Made by a program: the position numbers and the translations under genes. Shown piece after piece: positions 52,172-61,918 of a DNA stretch of 64,000 bases. How positions within the stretch are numbered: position 1 is the stretch's first letter; every line of letters begins with the position of its first letter. Source of the stretch: Undaria pinnatifida (lineage: Eukaryota > Sar > Phaeophyceae > Laminariales > Alariaceae); assembly GCA_012845835.1 (NCBI GenBank), contig JABAKD010000019.1:10326844-10390843 (forward strand), read 5' to 3'. Below the pieces are notes generated by a model, which did not search any database, was not told the origin of the DNA, and was given only the letters and a program-made list of their open reading frames with translations.

Positions 52172-52350
52172 TTTTTTTTTTTTTTTTTTTTATCCTCCGG
52201 CGGATGGGGAAAAATAAAGCTTTAGTTCACCACACTTCCACGTATTTTCATACGCGTCTTGTGTCGATTTAACTCAGTTGCTTTCGCAGCCCAACGCTAG
52301 CTGGCGCACCCTTCGGGTCCCATTGTAGGTATAGCGTAAGCTGTGCAATA
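52172..52350 (-). mobile_element. Retroposon U, copy 10
   Basis: A 20-T run, ATCCTCCGGCGGATGGGGAA, AAATAAAGCTTTAGTTCACC, ACACTTCCACGTATTTTCAT, GTGTCGATTTAACTCAGTTG and GGCGCACCCTTCGGGTCCCA. It is nearly identical to copy 11 (60890) and they probably form a subfamily. Confidence 0.75.
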
Positions 52351-52520
52351 CTGCGAACCAAAACCAACACATAAAAAGCTTCACGACTTGCAAAATCAAC
52401 TGGGAGCAGACACTCGCGCGCGAGAGGCTCAACCGTACGTCGCTGAACGATGACGCCCCATGAGCTAACCCCCCCCCCCCCCCCCCCCCCCTGATTCGGG
52501 GACATACGAATACTCAGGAA

Positions 52521-52735
52521 TTTTCACGGATCATGACCCGATCCGACCCGACCCGTCGGATCGGGTGACGCGGTTTTCAAATACTCTCGGGTTCAGTCGG
52601 GTCGGGTCACAGAGGCGTTAGAGGCATCACGGATCGGCTTGGATCGGGTCCGGTAGGTGACCAAATCCCACGGGTCGGGTTGCCTTGACTTCAGCTCGCC
52701 CGAACCTCGGGGAAGCGAACCCACTCGTGAAAACC
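52521..52735. mobile_element. Element X, copy 3
   Basis: TTTTCACGGATCATGACCCG at the left and CTCGTGAAAA at the right are mirrored. The interior has CGATCCGACCCGACCCGTCG and TCAGTCGGGTCGGGTC. It lacks the long pentamer array of copy 2. Confidence 0.55.
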
Positions 52736-53054
52736 CCTAAAATACTTGGAGATGGTAAGTGTGGATTTTTTTGTTTTCTGTTCTTCAAGGGGACCCATGA
52801 AGCGTGTGCACCGCGTGCTTTTCGGCAACGAGCCTCTATTCTCTCAAGCCTGAAATTGAAACCTATCGTAGGCTAAAACCTGCACTTGTCTTTTTTGGGG
52901 CGACCTGTTGGTTGGAGTAGGAGTGGGATCATGTTTGTCTTCTCCCGTGGTTAATCCTGTTAGCGGTGCACTCCCTGAATGGGGACAAAACAGTTGGAGT
53001 GAGGCTCGGAACAGTGTCGGATGGTAAAGGGTCAACTACGTAGGTGTCTGCAGT
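52736..53054. other. Unassigned sequence
   Basis: A GGGGACAAAACAGTTGGAGT word near 52980 resembles GGGGACAAAACACTTGGAAT at 46259. No gene is supported. Confidence 0.3.
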
Positions 53055-53280
53055 CCTACCGCTTCGAGTAGAGCCACTCTGTACCGGCAGAGGGCTGGTC
53101 CTACCGCTTCAAGTAGAGCCACTCTGTACAGGCCGAGGGCTGGTCCTACCGCTTCAAGTAGAGCCACTTCGTACAAGTAGAGGGCTGGTCCTACCGCTTC
53201 AAGTAGAGCCACTCTGTACAGGTAGAGGGCTGGTCCTACCGCTTCACGTAGAGCCACTCTGTACAGGTAGAGGGCTGGAG
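53055..53280 (+). repeat. 45-bp tandem repeat, five units
   Basis: CCTACCGCTTC starts at 53055, 53100, 53145, 53190 and 53235, exactly 45 bp apart. The unit continues AAGTAGAGCCACTCTGTACA, then GGTAGAGGGCTGGT. As 45 is a multiple of three, a 15-residue repeat frame is open on both strands, but no start context or flanking coding sequence supports a protein. Confidence 0.92.
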
Positions 53281-53798
53281 CGCTGATTGCTTATCTTTCC
53301 ACTTGCTGATGTCACTCAGATTGTGATCTCAGATACGAACAAACATCGCCACACACGCGCAAAAATAGGCGCGCTTCGCGCGCCTCCTCCCCCCCCCCCT
53401 TGTCATACAGGCCTGCGCCAAGTGAATGGCGTAGGTGGTATCCACGGAAACCGTTGCATCCATGGCGGTACTGTATAAAAAAATAGCCGCTTTCGTCCCA
53501 GGCTGTCACGTACTCCGAGTGGGGGATGCGTGGTTGGCCGGTGTTGGGGAGCGTGTCCCTCATGGGTTCCGATGTCTTCGGTTGGTCTCTTCTCATGGCT
53601 CGCTGGCTAGGCTCAAAGGTTATATATTAGTTCTCTACATAGAACGCTAAAAGACAGACAGAGCAAGGCAAGGCAGGGTAGGGCAGGGTAGTGAGATAAG
53701 GGGCGTCCTGCTTGTCCCATCATCGTCACTTACACTATCGCCCATCTATGATGGCTTTGACGTGAATGTGACATCTAATATCACGCGGTTTCACCTCA
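53281..53798. other. Unassigned sequence
   Basis: Contains a GGCGCGCTTCGCGCGCC palindrome near 53369 and a GGCAAGGCAGGGTAGGGCAG stretch near 53672. Frames of 63-94 codons have no motif. Confidence 0.35.
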
Positions 53799-54171
53799 AC
53801 CATGGCATGGTTTCATGTCGGATCTATAAACTATCCTTCTACGGAGAGCACTCCATTACATGTCTTTTTAATTTTATTTTTTTCTAAGCCACCCTGAATA
53901 GTCGTAGATGCAGATCACATGGCAATCAAAGGGTGTCAACAATCCAGAATTGGAAGGGAATCGAAGATGCGGCTATTCGAAACAAACGAAAATGAGGCTA
54001 GAGATTCCCCCACACCTCGTAATAATTTACGAGGCTAAAATGCCTCATTGCAAGATATACAACTCTAAGATGGAGCTCAACCCAGATTTAGGCATGCTTC
54101 AGGATGCAACCATGACATGGTTTCACGTCGAATCTATAAACTAGCCTTCAACGGAGAGCACTCTATTACAA
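53799..54171. repeat. Direct repeats of about 63 bp, 310 bp apart
   Basis: CATGGCATGGTTTCATGTCG (53801) and CATGACATGGTTTCACGTCG (54111) each continue with ATCTATAAACTA, CCTTC and ACGGAGAGCACTC, ending ATTACA. The sequence between is non-coding. It may be a very small LTR-type element or a simple duplication; no primer-binding site was recognised. Confidence 0.55.
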
Positions 54172-54473
54172 GACTCGTTGGAGCACTACTAGAGGCACCT
54201 GGTACCTAGTAGGTGTGAAATACGCGCTGTCGCTGTGGTGCCTGTCTGCTCTGCTGCTGTTTGGGCCGTTTGCCGGTCAATGCAAGCGCGGGCTTCGTGT
54301 TGGGGTGTGCTATATTAATAGGTATAAACTCGTCTGGCGCGGTCGGTCGCTAGCCGAGCCCTTCCTCGGACTTTTCGCTAGCCAGCGTTCGTGATTGGCC
54401 AGCACCAGGGGCTTTCCGTGGAAACAGTTTTTAGCTTCTAACTATTGGGGAGTAGCTTTTCAGGACTGTCACT

Positions 54474-54839
54474 TTGTTAGACTTCAGTGGAGACCGTGCC
54501 GTCAGTTTAGTGCGTCAACAAGAAGTTAGGCTACATCGTCAGGAACAAATTTTATCACAGCGCATGGCACACAGCGTGGTCGTGTATAAGAAGTGGACTC
54601 GGCTCACTCGGTCTGGTGAACCTCACTCGCGTGACTGCTGCATGCTCGCTAGCTGTCCAAACTCATTCCATACGATATCTGTGCAGGTTATTTCATCTGA
54701 CGAAATAAATGCTTGTTCTGGCTTCGAGAACTGGTCAAGAAATATGATTAATGGATTATGTGTAATTGAGCATTCTTTATCCTTCTCCTTCACTGTTGTC
54801 CGCCTACCCATCCGTCACATACTGACTAATTTCGCCTGA
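54474..54839 (+). other. Uncertain open frame, 121 codons
   Basis: The frame starts at a non-ATG codon (first ATG is internal) and lies in a stretch lacking the repeat families of the window. The translation is of ordinary composition but shows no domain or motif I recognise. It may be chance or an exon fragment. Confidence 0.15.
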
Positions 54840-54878
54840 TAATCGCTTACATAAATTTCGCCCGACCCCGGCGGCTTG

Positions 54879-55168
54879 CCGTTTTTTTTTTCACACTTCT
54901 ACTTTCCAGCTTCTCGACAAGCCATGGTCACAGGTGTCGTCCCTTCTTCCCCCCGGTTCTTGTCTTCAATTTTTATCGCGCATAGGGTTCAGCAATCCAA
55001 CTGCTCGTCGATTTTTCATCGAATGTTGCTAACTTACGCTCTCGTGCTTTCCGCAAGTCAATTTGCTCACAAGAAAAAGCCCCTACGAATTTATACGAGT
55101 ATACACTCGGGGGGACTCGAACTCGCGAAGCTGACCTATACCAGGCTCGAGGATAGCCGGGGCGGCCG
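54879..55168 (-). mobile_element. SINE family S, copy 4, A box deleted
   Basis: Body GACAAGCCATGGTCACAGGT, TTCAATTTTTATCGCGCATA, CTGCTCGTCGATTTTTCATC and CGAATTTATACGAGTATACA. The head keeps CTCGAACTCGCGAAGCTGAC but lacks the CCTGATACGCCACC segment that carries the A box. A T run at 54879 is the tail. Confidence 0.68.
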
Positions 55169-55587
55169 GTTTATGGTGTATCGACTCGAGACGGCTCTAA
55201 GCGACACCCAGCGAGCTTCCGACGTGAAAGGGCAACCACGACAAACCCCGGGAAATCTGCTCTCGAAACTTACCGACCTTACAACTACTTGCTGGCAATC
55301 AGTTCTGTACCACAACTTTCATATTGATCTCCACTTCTACCTGAAATCTACGTAGTGTACCCAACTACGACCTTTCCACCTCCTACAACAACCCGTCTAC
55401 GTTTCAACTACCCAGATAGATCCACATCTTAATCCAAGATCTACCCACGACGACGAGCGAAGATCACTTCCAATACCAGGTACTCGTACGTAGGTGTCTT
55501 CACCTCTTCCTTGGATCTATCCCACCCTGAATTCTCAGCTTAGATTGTGAGCTATTGGCCTCTCTTTATCAAATTGTGAACTGATTT
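55169..55587. other. Unassigned sequence
   Basis: Ordinary composition with no repeat family or gene recognised. Confidence 0.3.
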
Positions 55588-55950
55588 ATGGACTCTTACC
55601 ACAAGGCATGGCAGAGGGCAGTGGCACTATTCGACAGGCACAGAAACATGAATATACCCAAGGAAACAATTCATTGGAGGGAAAACGCAAACAAAATCGA
55701 AGCAAAACACCAACAAGTTTCTTCGTCGTGTAGGGCAGACGGCGACAGACACGGGCTGGCGTGCGGGCAATCGAAGCAAACGCCAACACGTTTCTTCGTC
55801 GCGCGGGGCAGACAGCGCCAGACACGGGCGCGCGCAACCGCACGCCCAGCGACTACCATCACAGCAGGAGCCGTCGAGGGGAGGGAGGGAATCTGTGTTC
55901 CGGCCTTGATTCAGCGGGAAACAAGCTGTGCCGACATTGCATGTATGTGA
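55588..55950 (+). other. Uncertain open frame, 120 codons, with a 74-bp internal duplication
   Basis: ATG at 55588 opens a frame with a hydrophilic Arg/His-rich translation. AATCGAAGCAAA...AGACACGGGC is duplicated at 55695 and 55769 (74 bp, not a multiple of three). Frames on the opposite strand of 85 and 124 codons cover the same DNA. No family is recognised. Confidence 0.2.
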
Positions 55951-56308
55951 TTTTTTTCGAGTAAAACAAATCCAACATTTCGAAAAACAAAATGTCCGCA
56001 ATTTACGGACCGTTTGTATATTTATATGAATACGGCACGGCTCTTACATTTCCGGGAAAATATGTACCTGGTACGTTGTACGATGACTCCTATCATACGA
56101 GTACGTACGAGTGCGCGAGTACAGGCAAATACCAAGCTTGGAGCCAGACCCCGGGCGCGTGCTGAGAAGCCTTGGCCAAGACACAGGCCCAGCGGCACGC
56201 ACAGCAACAACTCACACGTGGGCTAGAGGTGGGGCGCGCCGCCACGGATGTATTATACAGGCGGCGTCGTACACCATGCGAGGTGCATTTGGCACAGGAC
56301 GGGCTTGC

Positions 56309-56310
<2 letters not shown>
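55951..56310. other. Unassigned sequence
   Basis: GGAAAATATGTACCTGGTAC and CGAGTACGTACGAGTGCG words occur; no repeat family or gene is recognised. Confidence 0.3.

Positions 56311-56365
<55 letters not shown>
56311..56365 (+). repeat. CAG trinucleotide array
   Basis: About seventeen CAG with two CAA. Poly-Gln, poly-Ser and poly-Ala frames result; none has coding support. Confidence 0.95.
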
Positions 56366-56589
56366 ACTGGCAAAGAAAGCAAGAGATCAGCGCCTGCGAT
56401 CCCTTCGTATCACAACAGTTTTTTGTCTTTACGTGGTTGTATTTCCCCATCGCTGATTGATTGATTTCCTAAAGAGTTTTGTTTGCCAGAGCACGACCAT
56501 GGGACATTTTTTTCCAACTTCTACGTCCAGAAAAATCCATTTGAGTACGTATGATACTATTTGTCAGCGTTTGGCCGTAAAAGAGATTC

Positions 56590-56672
56590 ACCACTGGGAA
56601 ATCTTTTGGGGGACAAAATTTACTTGAAGTTAGTATAAGGAGTGATTTTGGGGCTCTACAAGCAAAGAGTTA
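56590..56672 (-). mobile_element. MITE-D, diverged copy
   Basis: CACTGGGAAATCTTTTGGGG, ACAAAATTTACTTGAAGTTA and TTTTGGGGCTCTACAAGC follow the D order in reverse. The TTAA ends are decayed. Confidence 0.5.
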
Positions 56673-56773
56673 TTTTCTTCCTTTTTTTTCGTTTTGTCGA
56701 CTGCTCCTTCTATTCCACGGCGGCGTTGACAAAAGCGAAGGGGCAAGACTAACACCAAGTCTGCGTTTTGCAG

Positions 56774-57616
56774 ATGGACAAAAAAACTGGTACACAAAAC
56801 GAAAGTGTAGTCTATGGAGCTGAAGTTTTTTTTACCCGGATCTCCATGGAGGACCTAAGAATAAAAAAATCTTCTGTTGCTCTCCGAAAGATGATTTTCT
56901 TGCTGCTGTATAGGCTGGTCTCCGTGGGATTTAGCCTAAAAAGTCTAACAAGGAGTTTTTTTTCGGTTTTTGGAGCCCTCTGCTCTCGCTTCAGCTTCTC
57001 CTACTTCTATACTGTATGTTCATGCTCCTGCCTACTCTTTTTATACAGATATTTAACGTTGATTATTATCACAAGTTTTTTCTGGGCTTTTGCCCCAGTT
57101 GCAGCAGATAATAACCGCAACAAGCCCGAAACTACAGCAACTCAGGCTTACCTTTGTGTTTGCTCAAGAATCGTCCTCCTCCGAGTACTACACTGCTCTT
57201 CTCATTCCACTCTTCGTACAAGTAGTGCGCGTTTACGTTTCTTCGGCAAAGGTCATATCTACTATTTTTTTTCATTAAATTATGCTACTCCTGCTTTGCT
57301 GCTGCTACTACGACTGCCTCCTCTGTTTTGCTGCCGTGCTATTAATAGCATTGGTCCTACCTGGTACGAGTACCGCGTCATACGCTTTCGCTCTCTTCTC
57401 TTGCGTCGCCCTCTTTTGATCTGCTCGCCAATGTTTCCGTTTGGTTGTCTAGGTTTACTGCTGTTGATCCCTACTATAATGTTCTTTTTTACGTGTTTAG
57501 TGTTTGGGTTCTACGATCACTTTTCATTCTACGTCCGACGATCAAGCAGCGCCCTTTTCAACTGGACTGGTAAAAATGATCACGGCTTGAACATCGTAGC
57601 ATTAGTCGTGGACTAG
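56774..57616 (+). CDS. Hypothetical open frame, 280 codons, hydrophobic; doubtful
   Basis: This is the longest frame in the window not made of a repeat. ATG at 56774 has G at +4 and follows TTTTGCAG, which also resembles a splice acceptor. The translation is rich in Phe, Leu, Ser and Cys, with possible membrane-like stretches near residues 40-100 and 215-255. It matches no family I know. The plus strand is pyrimidine-rich here, which lowers stop frequency, so chance is a serious alternative. Confidence 0.22.
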   Translation: MDKKTGTQNESVVYGAEVFFTRISMEDLRIKKSSVALRKMIFLLLYRLVSVGFSLKSLTRSFFSVFGALCSRFSFSYFYTVCSCSCLLFLYRYLTLIIITSFFWAFAPVAADNNRNKPETTATQAYLCVCSRIVLLRVLHCSSHSTLRTSSARLRFFGKGHIYYFFSLNYATPALLLLLRLPPLFCCRAINSIGPTWYEYRVIRFRSLLLRRPLLICSPMFPFGCLGLLLLIPTIMFFFTCLVFGFYDHFSFYVRRSSSALFNWTGKNDHGLNIVALVVD

Positions 57617-59154
57617 CTGCCTTTTCATTTGTATTCAACACCCCAGAGAATGATCTGGGCAAAGAATTAGCTGAAACGGACCACCACGCCGTAGTAAAGC
57701 CTTACCGAGGGTGCTTTGTTTTGGTCGTGGGCGGTGTAATCGCAGGTACGTGTATCTTCAGCATGCAGCAGTAGGTACCGGTACCGTTTCGCGGGTGGGT
57801 TGTGGATCGGTGGATGGGTGAGAATGGGTGGTCAACACGTTATTGCACTCCGCTGGAGGTGCAACGTACCCATGATTGTGTTTTCAAGAAAAAAATCGAA
57901 GTGCGGACCGATCGCGTCTATTTGCTGGTGTACGTACCAGGTACAGCCGGTACGTACTGCGGTACTGTTGTAGCACATATTGGTCGGAGTGTTTGGTTGT
58001 AGGATGGGCTGGTCGGTTGGCGGGCGGTGGGGGGGGTGGGGGGGTGGCGGTCATTTCATGCGTGGGTGGGTGCTTTCGTGCCTGCGGGAGGTGGAGCTGT
58101 TGTTATTGTCTTTGGTACAACAGCAGTATTTTGTTCTCTCTGCTGTATAACCGGCCTGCTCTGGCGAACTTCGAGTACGAAACAACGCATCCGTTTGCTG
58201 CTGTACTGTTGTAGCATGGTGGGTGGGTTGGTTGATGGGTGCATGGCTTCGTCGGTGGGTGGGTGTGTCGTGTGGTACATGAGTGGTACTTTGTCGGCGA
58301 CCTGGAAACGGATGTCGTGCTGGTGCGGTTGTTGTGTTGTGTGTTGCTCCCTTTCCTTGCTGCCGAACGCTGATGTGCGGTATATAGGTTTGTTGTGCTG
58401 CTCGAGAATCAAGTTGCGCTGAATCCAGCAAGTAATTGAATCTGCATTCACTCCATTAACGAGTATGATGACATGGTAGTCACTGAACGTGCTGAACCGT
58501 GCGGCCGGACTGGGGAGTATCCCCGAGGGGAAAATCCCGCCGCGTGCGTCTCGCCCCCTGATTGGCCGAGGAAGGGCGGGGGGAGGTCCCTCGGCCAATG
58601 GGGTTGGGGCTCGGAAAACTCAGGGATAACGCAGGGATGAAAGCCATGCCTATTGTATTATATGGTGGGAGATAACCTACTTGTGACGGCATGTACTTGC
58701 AACAGTCGCACGCACGAGCAACTGCGGCTGCTGTACTGTGCTGCTGCTGCACTTGGGAACCTTTTATATACAGTACCTGGAACATGATGAGCACGCGTGC
58801 CACTCATGTCAGATAAGAACAGAACACACACTTTATTTGGGGCAAACCTTAGAACAGCTACTCGCATGTATTACGTTGGATGTCATCGCACGAACTGTTT
58901 GGGGTGCTCTGTTGGCTGTGCTGGTATATACACAAGTAGGCGTTTTTGGTATTTTTAGGTACATGCCCATCTCAGACATCAAAGCATAAACTGTACCCAC
59001 TGCTGTTGTTGGAGTCTTATACAACTCGGTACGGTAGTAGAGCGATACCTTTTCCTGGTACATGATGTGATATTGCCTCATACTTGCAACAAGCCGTGAG
59101 CGTTAAGAGAGCGCGTTCGGACATTCAGCCCAAGGCCCAAACGCAACTCTCCAC
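57617..59154. other. Unassigned region with GTGG-rich stretch and a CCAAT inverted repeat
   Basis: 58010-58280 has GGTGGGTGGG-type sequence. Frames of 112-180 codons (such as 58056-58598 minus) overlap each other on both strands, with low-complexity His/Pro/Thr or Trp/Gly/Cys content, so no gene is called. Confidence 0.35.
58561..58599. promoter_or_regulatory. Inverted repeat with ATTGG and CCAAT at its ends
   Basis: ATTGGCCGAGG (58561-58571) and CCTCGGCCAAT (58589-58599) are perfect mirror arms around a G-rich loop. Two opposed CCAAT motifs are a known promoter arrangement in eukaryotes, but no nearby gene is established, so regulatory function is a guess. Confidence 0.3.
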
Positions 59155-59244
59155 TTGACGCTTTCACAACCAGAACCCCTTTGGGGGGGACAAACTTACT
59201 CGAATTTAGCATAGGGAGGGATTTGGGGGCTCTAAAGGGGTCAA
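59155..59244 (-). mobile_element. MITE-D, complete copy with TTGA/TCAA ends
   Basis: TTGACGCTTTCACAACCAGA at the left and GGGGGCTCTAAAGGGGTCAA at the right. The terminal tetramers changed from TTAA to TTGA and TCAA symmetrically. Confidence 0.65.
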
Positions 59245-59417
59245 GAAGCAGAGCGGTAACTCGTGCCGTAGGGAACTTGTCTTCGACTTTATAGACACGG
59301 GCTTAGTACGCACGTTTCTAATCTTATCGTTAAATCCAATACCATTAGTTTGAACGTCGCAGGGTACCTCGATCGTAGGTCTCGGGTAGGGAAGGACGGG
59401 CAACACGTGTAGGCGAG

Positions 59418-59628
59418 ATACGGTATGTCTGCCATCTACCGCTGCTCGCCGTCCAAGAACTGTAAGCCAGCGGCTGGTTGGGGAGGAGGTGGCGGGGCAT
59501 CGGGTCCGGGGACCGTCGTCGGCTCATGACGACGGTCCACGGAGCATGTTCCGTCACTTCCTCCACAACCAGCCGCTGGCTTCCACTTCTTGCAAGGCGA
59601 GCAGCGGTAGACGGCAGACATACCGTAT
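59418..59628. repeat. Long hairpin, arms of about 102 bp and a 7-base loop
   Basis: The left arm 59418-59520 and right arm 59528-59628 are about 85% complementary: ATACGGTATGTCTGCC, CTACCGCTGCTCGCC, AAGCCAGCGGCTGGTTG and GGACCGTCGTC are all mirrored. The loop is GGCTCAT. A transcript from either strand would fold into one long imperfect stem. Frames on both strands are consequences of the symmetry. Confidence 0.85.
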
Positions 59629-60060
59629 GTAGCTTTGCTCTATGTTGTGAGCTGTTGTTGTTGTGTTTCGTACCCCAGGGCTGTTGTGAGCTGTTGTTGG
59701 TGTTGTGTGTTATGTGCGCCACGGGCGTGGACGGCATGGATACCGTCATCTTCAAAGCTCAGCTCTCGTAGCCGGCAAAGGCAAACGCCGTCATCTTCAG
59801 AATTCAACACTGATAGCAGGCAACGGCACCCTTGAGATCGTAGCCCGAAGACGTCCAACTTCCCAAAAAACAGGAGTTTAAAACTTACGTGAAGCAAAAA
59901 GTTCCGGAAGAGGTTCAATCTCCCCCCCAAAAGGGCTTTTAAACTTAAATTTATAACGAAAAAAAACAAAATCCAAGAAGCACTGAGAAGCGCTGTTTCA
60001 GGCACCCGAGCCCGCTCAGCCGTCCGGAGAGGAGGATATCTCAAATTTAGTGTGAGAAGA
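59629..60060. other. Short duplications, no gene
   Basis: GTTGTGAGCTGTTGTTG occurs twice (59645, 59682). CCGTCATCTTCA occurs at 59744 and 59788. The remainder is unassigned. Confidence 0.4.
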
Positions 60061-60445
60061 GAAAAAAATGGAGGCCGCTCAAGAAATCAAATTTTTTCAA
60101 GTAGTTCTGTATCATGCAGTAAGTGGAGTGTGCGACGCAATGTCCTGCCTGGAGTTCGTTGTGTGCGATTCTTTATTTTTCGAGTATAACTACACCAGGA
60201 GTTTTTCGCTTTTGGAAATCGCGGTATTTGGGACTCCACCTCGAAGCGAAAAAAAAAAATGGAGGTCGCTCAGGAAATCGATATTTGTAAGTAGTTTTAT
60301 AGCAGACAATAAGTGAATTATGCGACGCAATGTCCTGTCTGGAGTTCGTTGCGTGCGATTCATTATTTTTTGTATATAACTAGACTATACCAGGAGTTTT
60401 TTTTTCGCTTTTTTGAATTCGCGGTAGATGGGACTCTGCCTCCGC
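60061..60445 (+). repeat. Tandem duplication, period 191 bp
   Basis: ATGGAGG(C/T)CGCTCA(A/G)GAAATC starts at 60068 and 60259. Both copies contain TGCGACGCAATGTCCTG, CTGGAGTTCGTTG and ACCAGGAGTTTTT. The copies are about 80% alike. An 82-codon frame opens at the first ATG, but the second copy does not preserve it. Confidence 0.8.
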
Positions 60446-60689
60446 GTGCATCTAAATCCGCTTACCTACGGCGTGCCTTAACCAACATGAGTAAGTGCGT
60501 ACCCGGCGCATCCTAGTTAGCATAACGCACAAAATAATGTAATGGGGCCTCGTGCCTGTGCCGCACCTAGCGTGGATCCTGCCGCACACAGCAGGCATTC
60601 TATTCTACATCTACAGTAGTGCTGAGAATGGGTGAGATGTCGGTTGCGTTCCCCCGCAAATTTTTCGATGTTTTCGGTTTTCTCCGTCT
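60446..60689. other. Unassigned sequence
   Basis: Spacer between the 191-bp duplication and an L core unit; nothing recognised. Confidence 0.3.
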
Positions 60690-60800
60690 CACAGTCTACA
60701 ACCACATCACGTATCTCTCTTTTGTCGAGAATCACGACGGACGCTGGGTGTGCTGGTGTCGTTGAGTACAAACAATTGTTTAACGTGAAGGCTACACACA
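60690..60800 (+). repeat. Dispersed repeat L, core unit (copy 5)
   Basis: CTCACAGTCTACAACCACAT, GTATCTCTCTTTTGTCGAGA, GGACGCTGGGTGTGCTGGTG and TCGTTGAGTACAAACAATTG: a worn L core in plus orientation. Confidence 0.55.
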
Positions 60801-60887
60801 CGCCTATCATGCGCTTTCTCGTTCGTACAGTATACGAAGTACAGCAGTGTATCATAGTGGGGGGCGTGCGTTTAGCGTATGTGCCTT

Positions 60888-61076
60888 TTTTTTTCTTTTT
60901 TTTTCTTATCCTCCGGCGGATGGGGAAAAATAAAGCTGAAGCTCACCACACTTCCACGTATTTTCATACGCGTCGTGTGTCGATTTAACTCAGTTGCTTT
61001 CGCAGCCCAACGCTAGGTGGCGCACCCTTCGGATCCCATTGTAGGTATAGCGTGAGCTGTTCCTATCAGTGCCCTT
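60888..61076 (-). mobile_element. Retroposon U, copy 11
   Basis: Nearly identical to 52172-52350: T run, ATCCTCCGGCGGATGGGGAA, GCTCACCACACTTCCACGTA, TTTTCATACGCGTCGTGTGT, TTTCGCAGCCCAACGCTAGG and GGCGCACCCTTCGGATCCCA. High identity between copies 10 and 11 suggests recent activity or a common source. Confidence 0.75.
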
Positions 61077-61208
61077 CTGAGTAAACAGTAACGCCTACCC
61101 ACCGACACCCAGCATCCTTTACATCCAGTGTCCGCCTTGGAAAAAACACACCTCGCACGTATCACAATCTAGACCATCAGCATCTGCCACCGGCGCAAAA
61201 TCAACTAA

Positions 61209-61634
61209 GTGTTACCTTCTACAGCCTGCAAATGCTCCGCGGGCTCAGGAACGCTGCTGCCAAGTTTGGAGTCTATTTTTGCCTTCCGAATGGTCGCGAA
61301 AAAGGCCGAGCGGTTGAAAACATGCCACTCGGTCGGACCAGCTCTCGTATTTATAGTAAAATACCAACGCAGCGTAGCACTGAGCGTACGATGTGTAAGG
61401 TTGGGCTCTAGTAACTCCTACTTGCCTGCGTCAGCCGGTACACTGGACCCAAACACAGCACAGTTTTCCCTGCCCCGCCCCGGGATGGCGAGGGGGGTCC
61501 GCCGGAGTCGCTCCCGGACAGTCCCGCCGGGAACGCCATGCCGAAGGCAAGTTATCACGCGACCAGGTTTCATTAGATCTAAAAAACGCGTTAGTTTTGG
61601 GCCATGTTTCAAAGGTAATTGGGTGGCAGGTTGA
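61209..61634 (+). other. Uncertain open frame, 141 codons
   Basis: A frame of ordinary composition in a stretch free of this window's repeats. The translation is Arg/Ser/Pro-rich near the end and has no motif I recognise. Minus-strand frames of 75 and 108 codons overlap it. Doubtful. Confidence 0.15.
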
Positions 61635-61918
61635 AGGGAAACAAACAAAAACGGACACAGAGTAGCAGTGTGGATTACAAGGAAATCAAGAAAAGCAGAC
61701 AGAGCGTACGATGGTGCAGGAGGGATCCACAGAGCCCAGGCCATCAGTGGTTGAGGCGGCTTCGTCCATGGTGCTCACGTTCTCCTTCCCTCTTTCCCTC
61801 CCTCCCTCCCTCTGACCCTCCCACCTCTGGTCTGTTTTGCGTGCACTCTCCTGGCGCCGTACCTTTTGGCAGACCTATACAAAGGTCATCAAAGTACCAA
61901 TACCAGAACCAGTGCCAA
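61635..61918. other. Unassigned sequence with a short CCCT run
   Basis: TTCCCTCCCTCCCTCCCTCT near 61793 is the only structure. Confidence 0.35.

Noticed and set aside
58056-58598. 180-codon minus-strand frame
   Set aside because: Low-complexity His/Pro/Thr sequence overlapping other open frames on both strands; no motif or start support.
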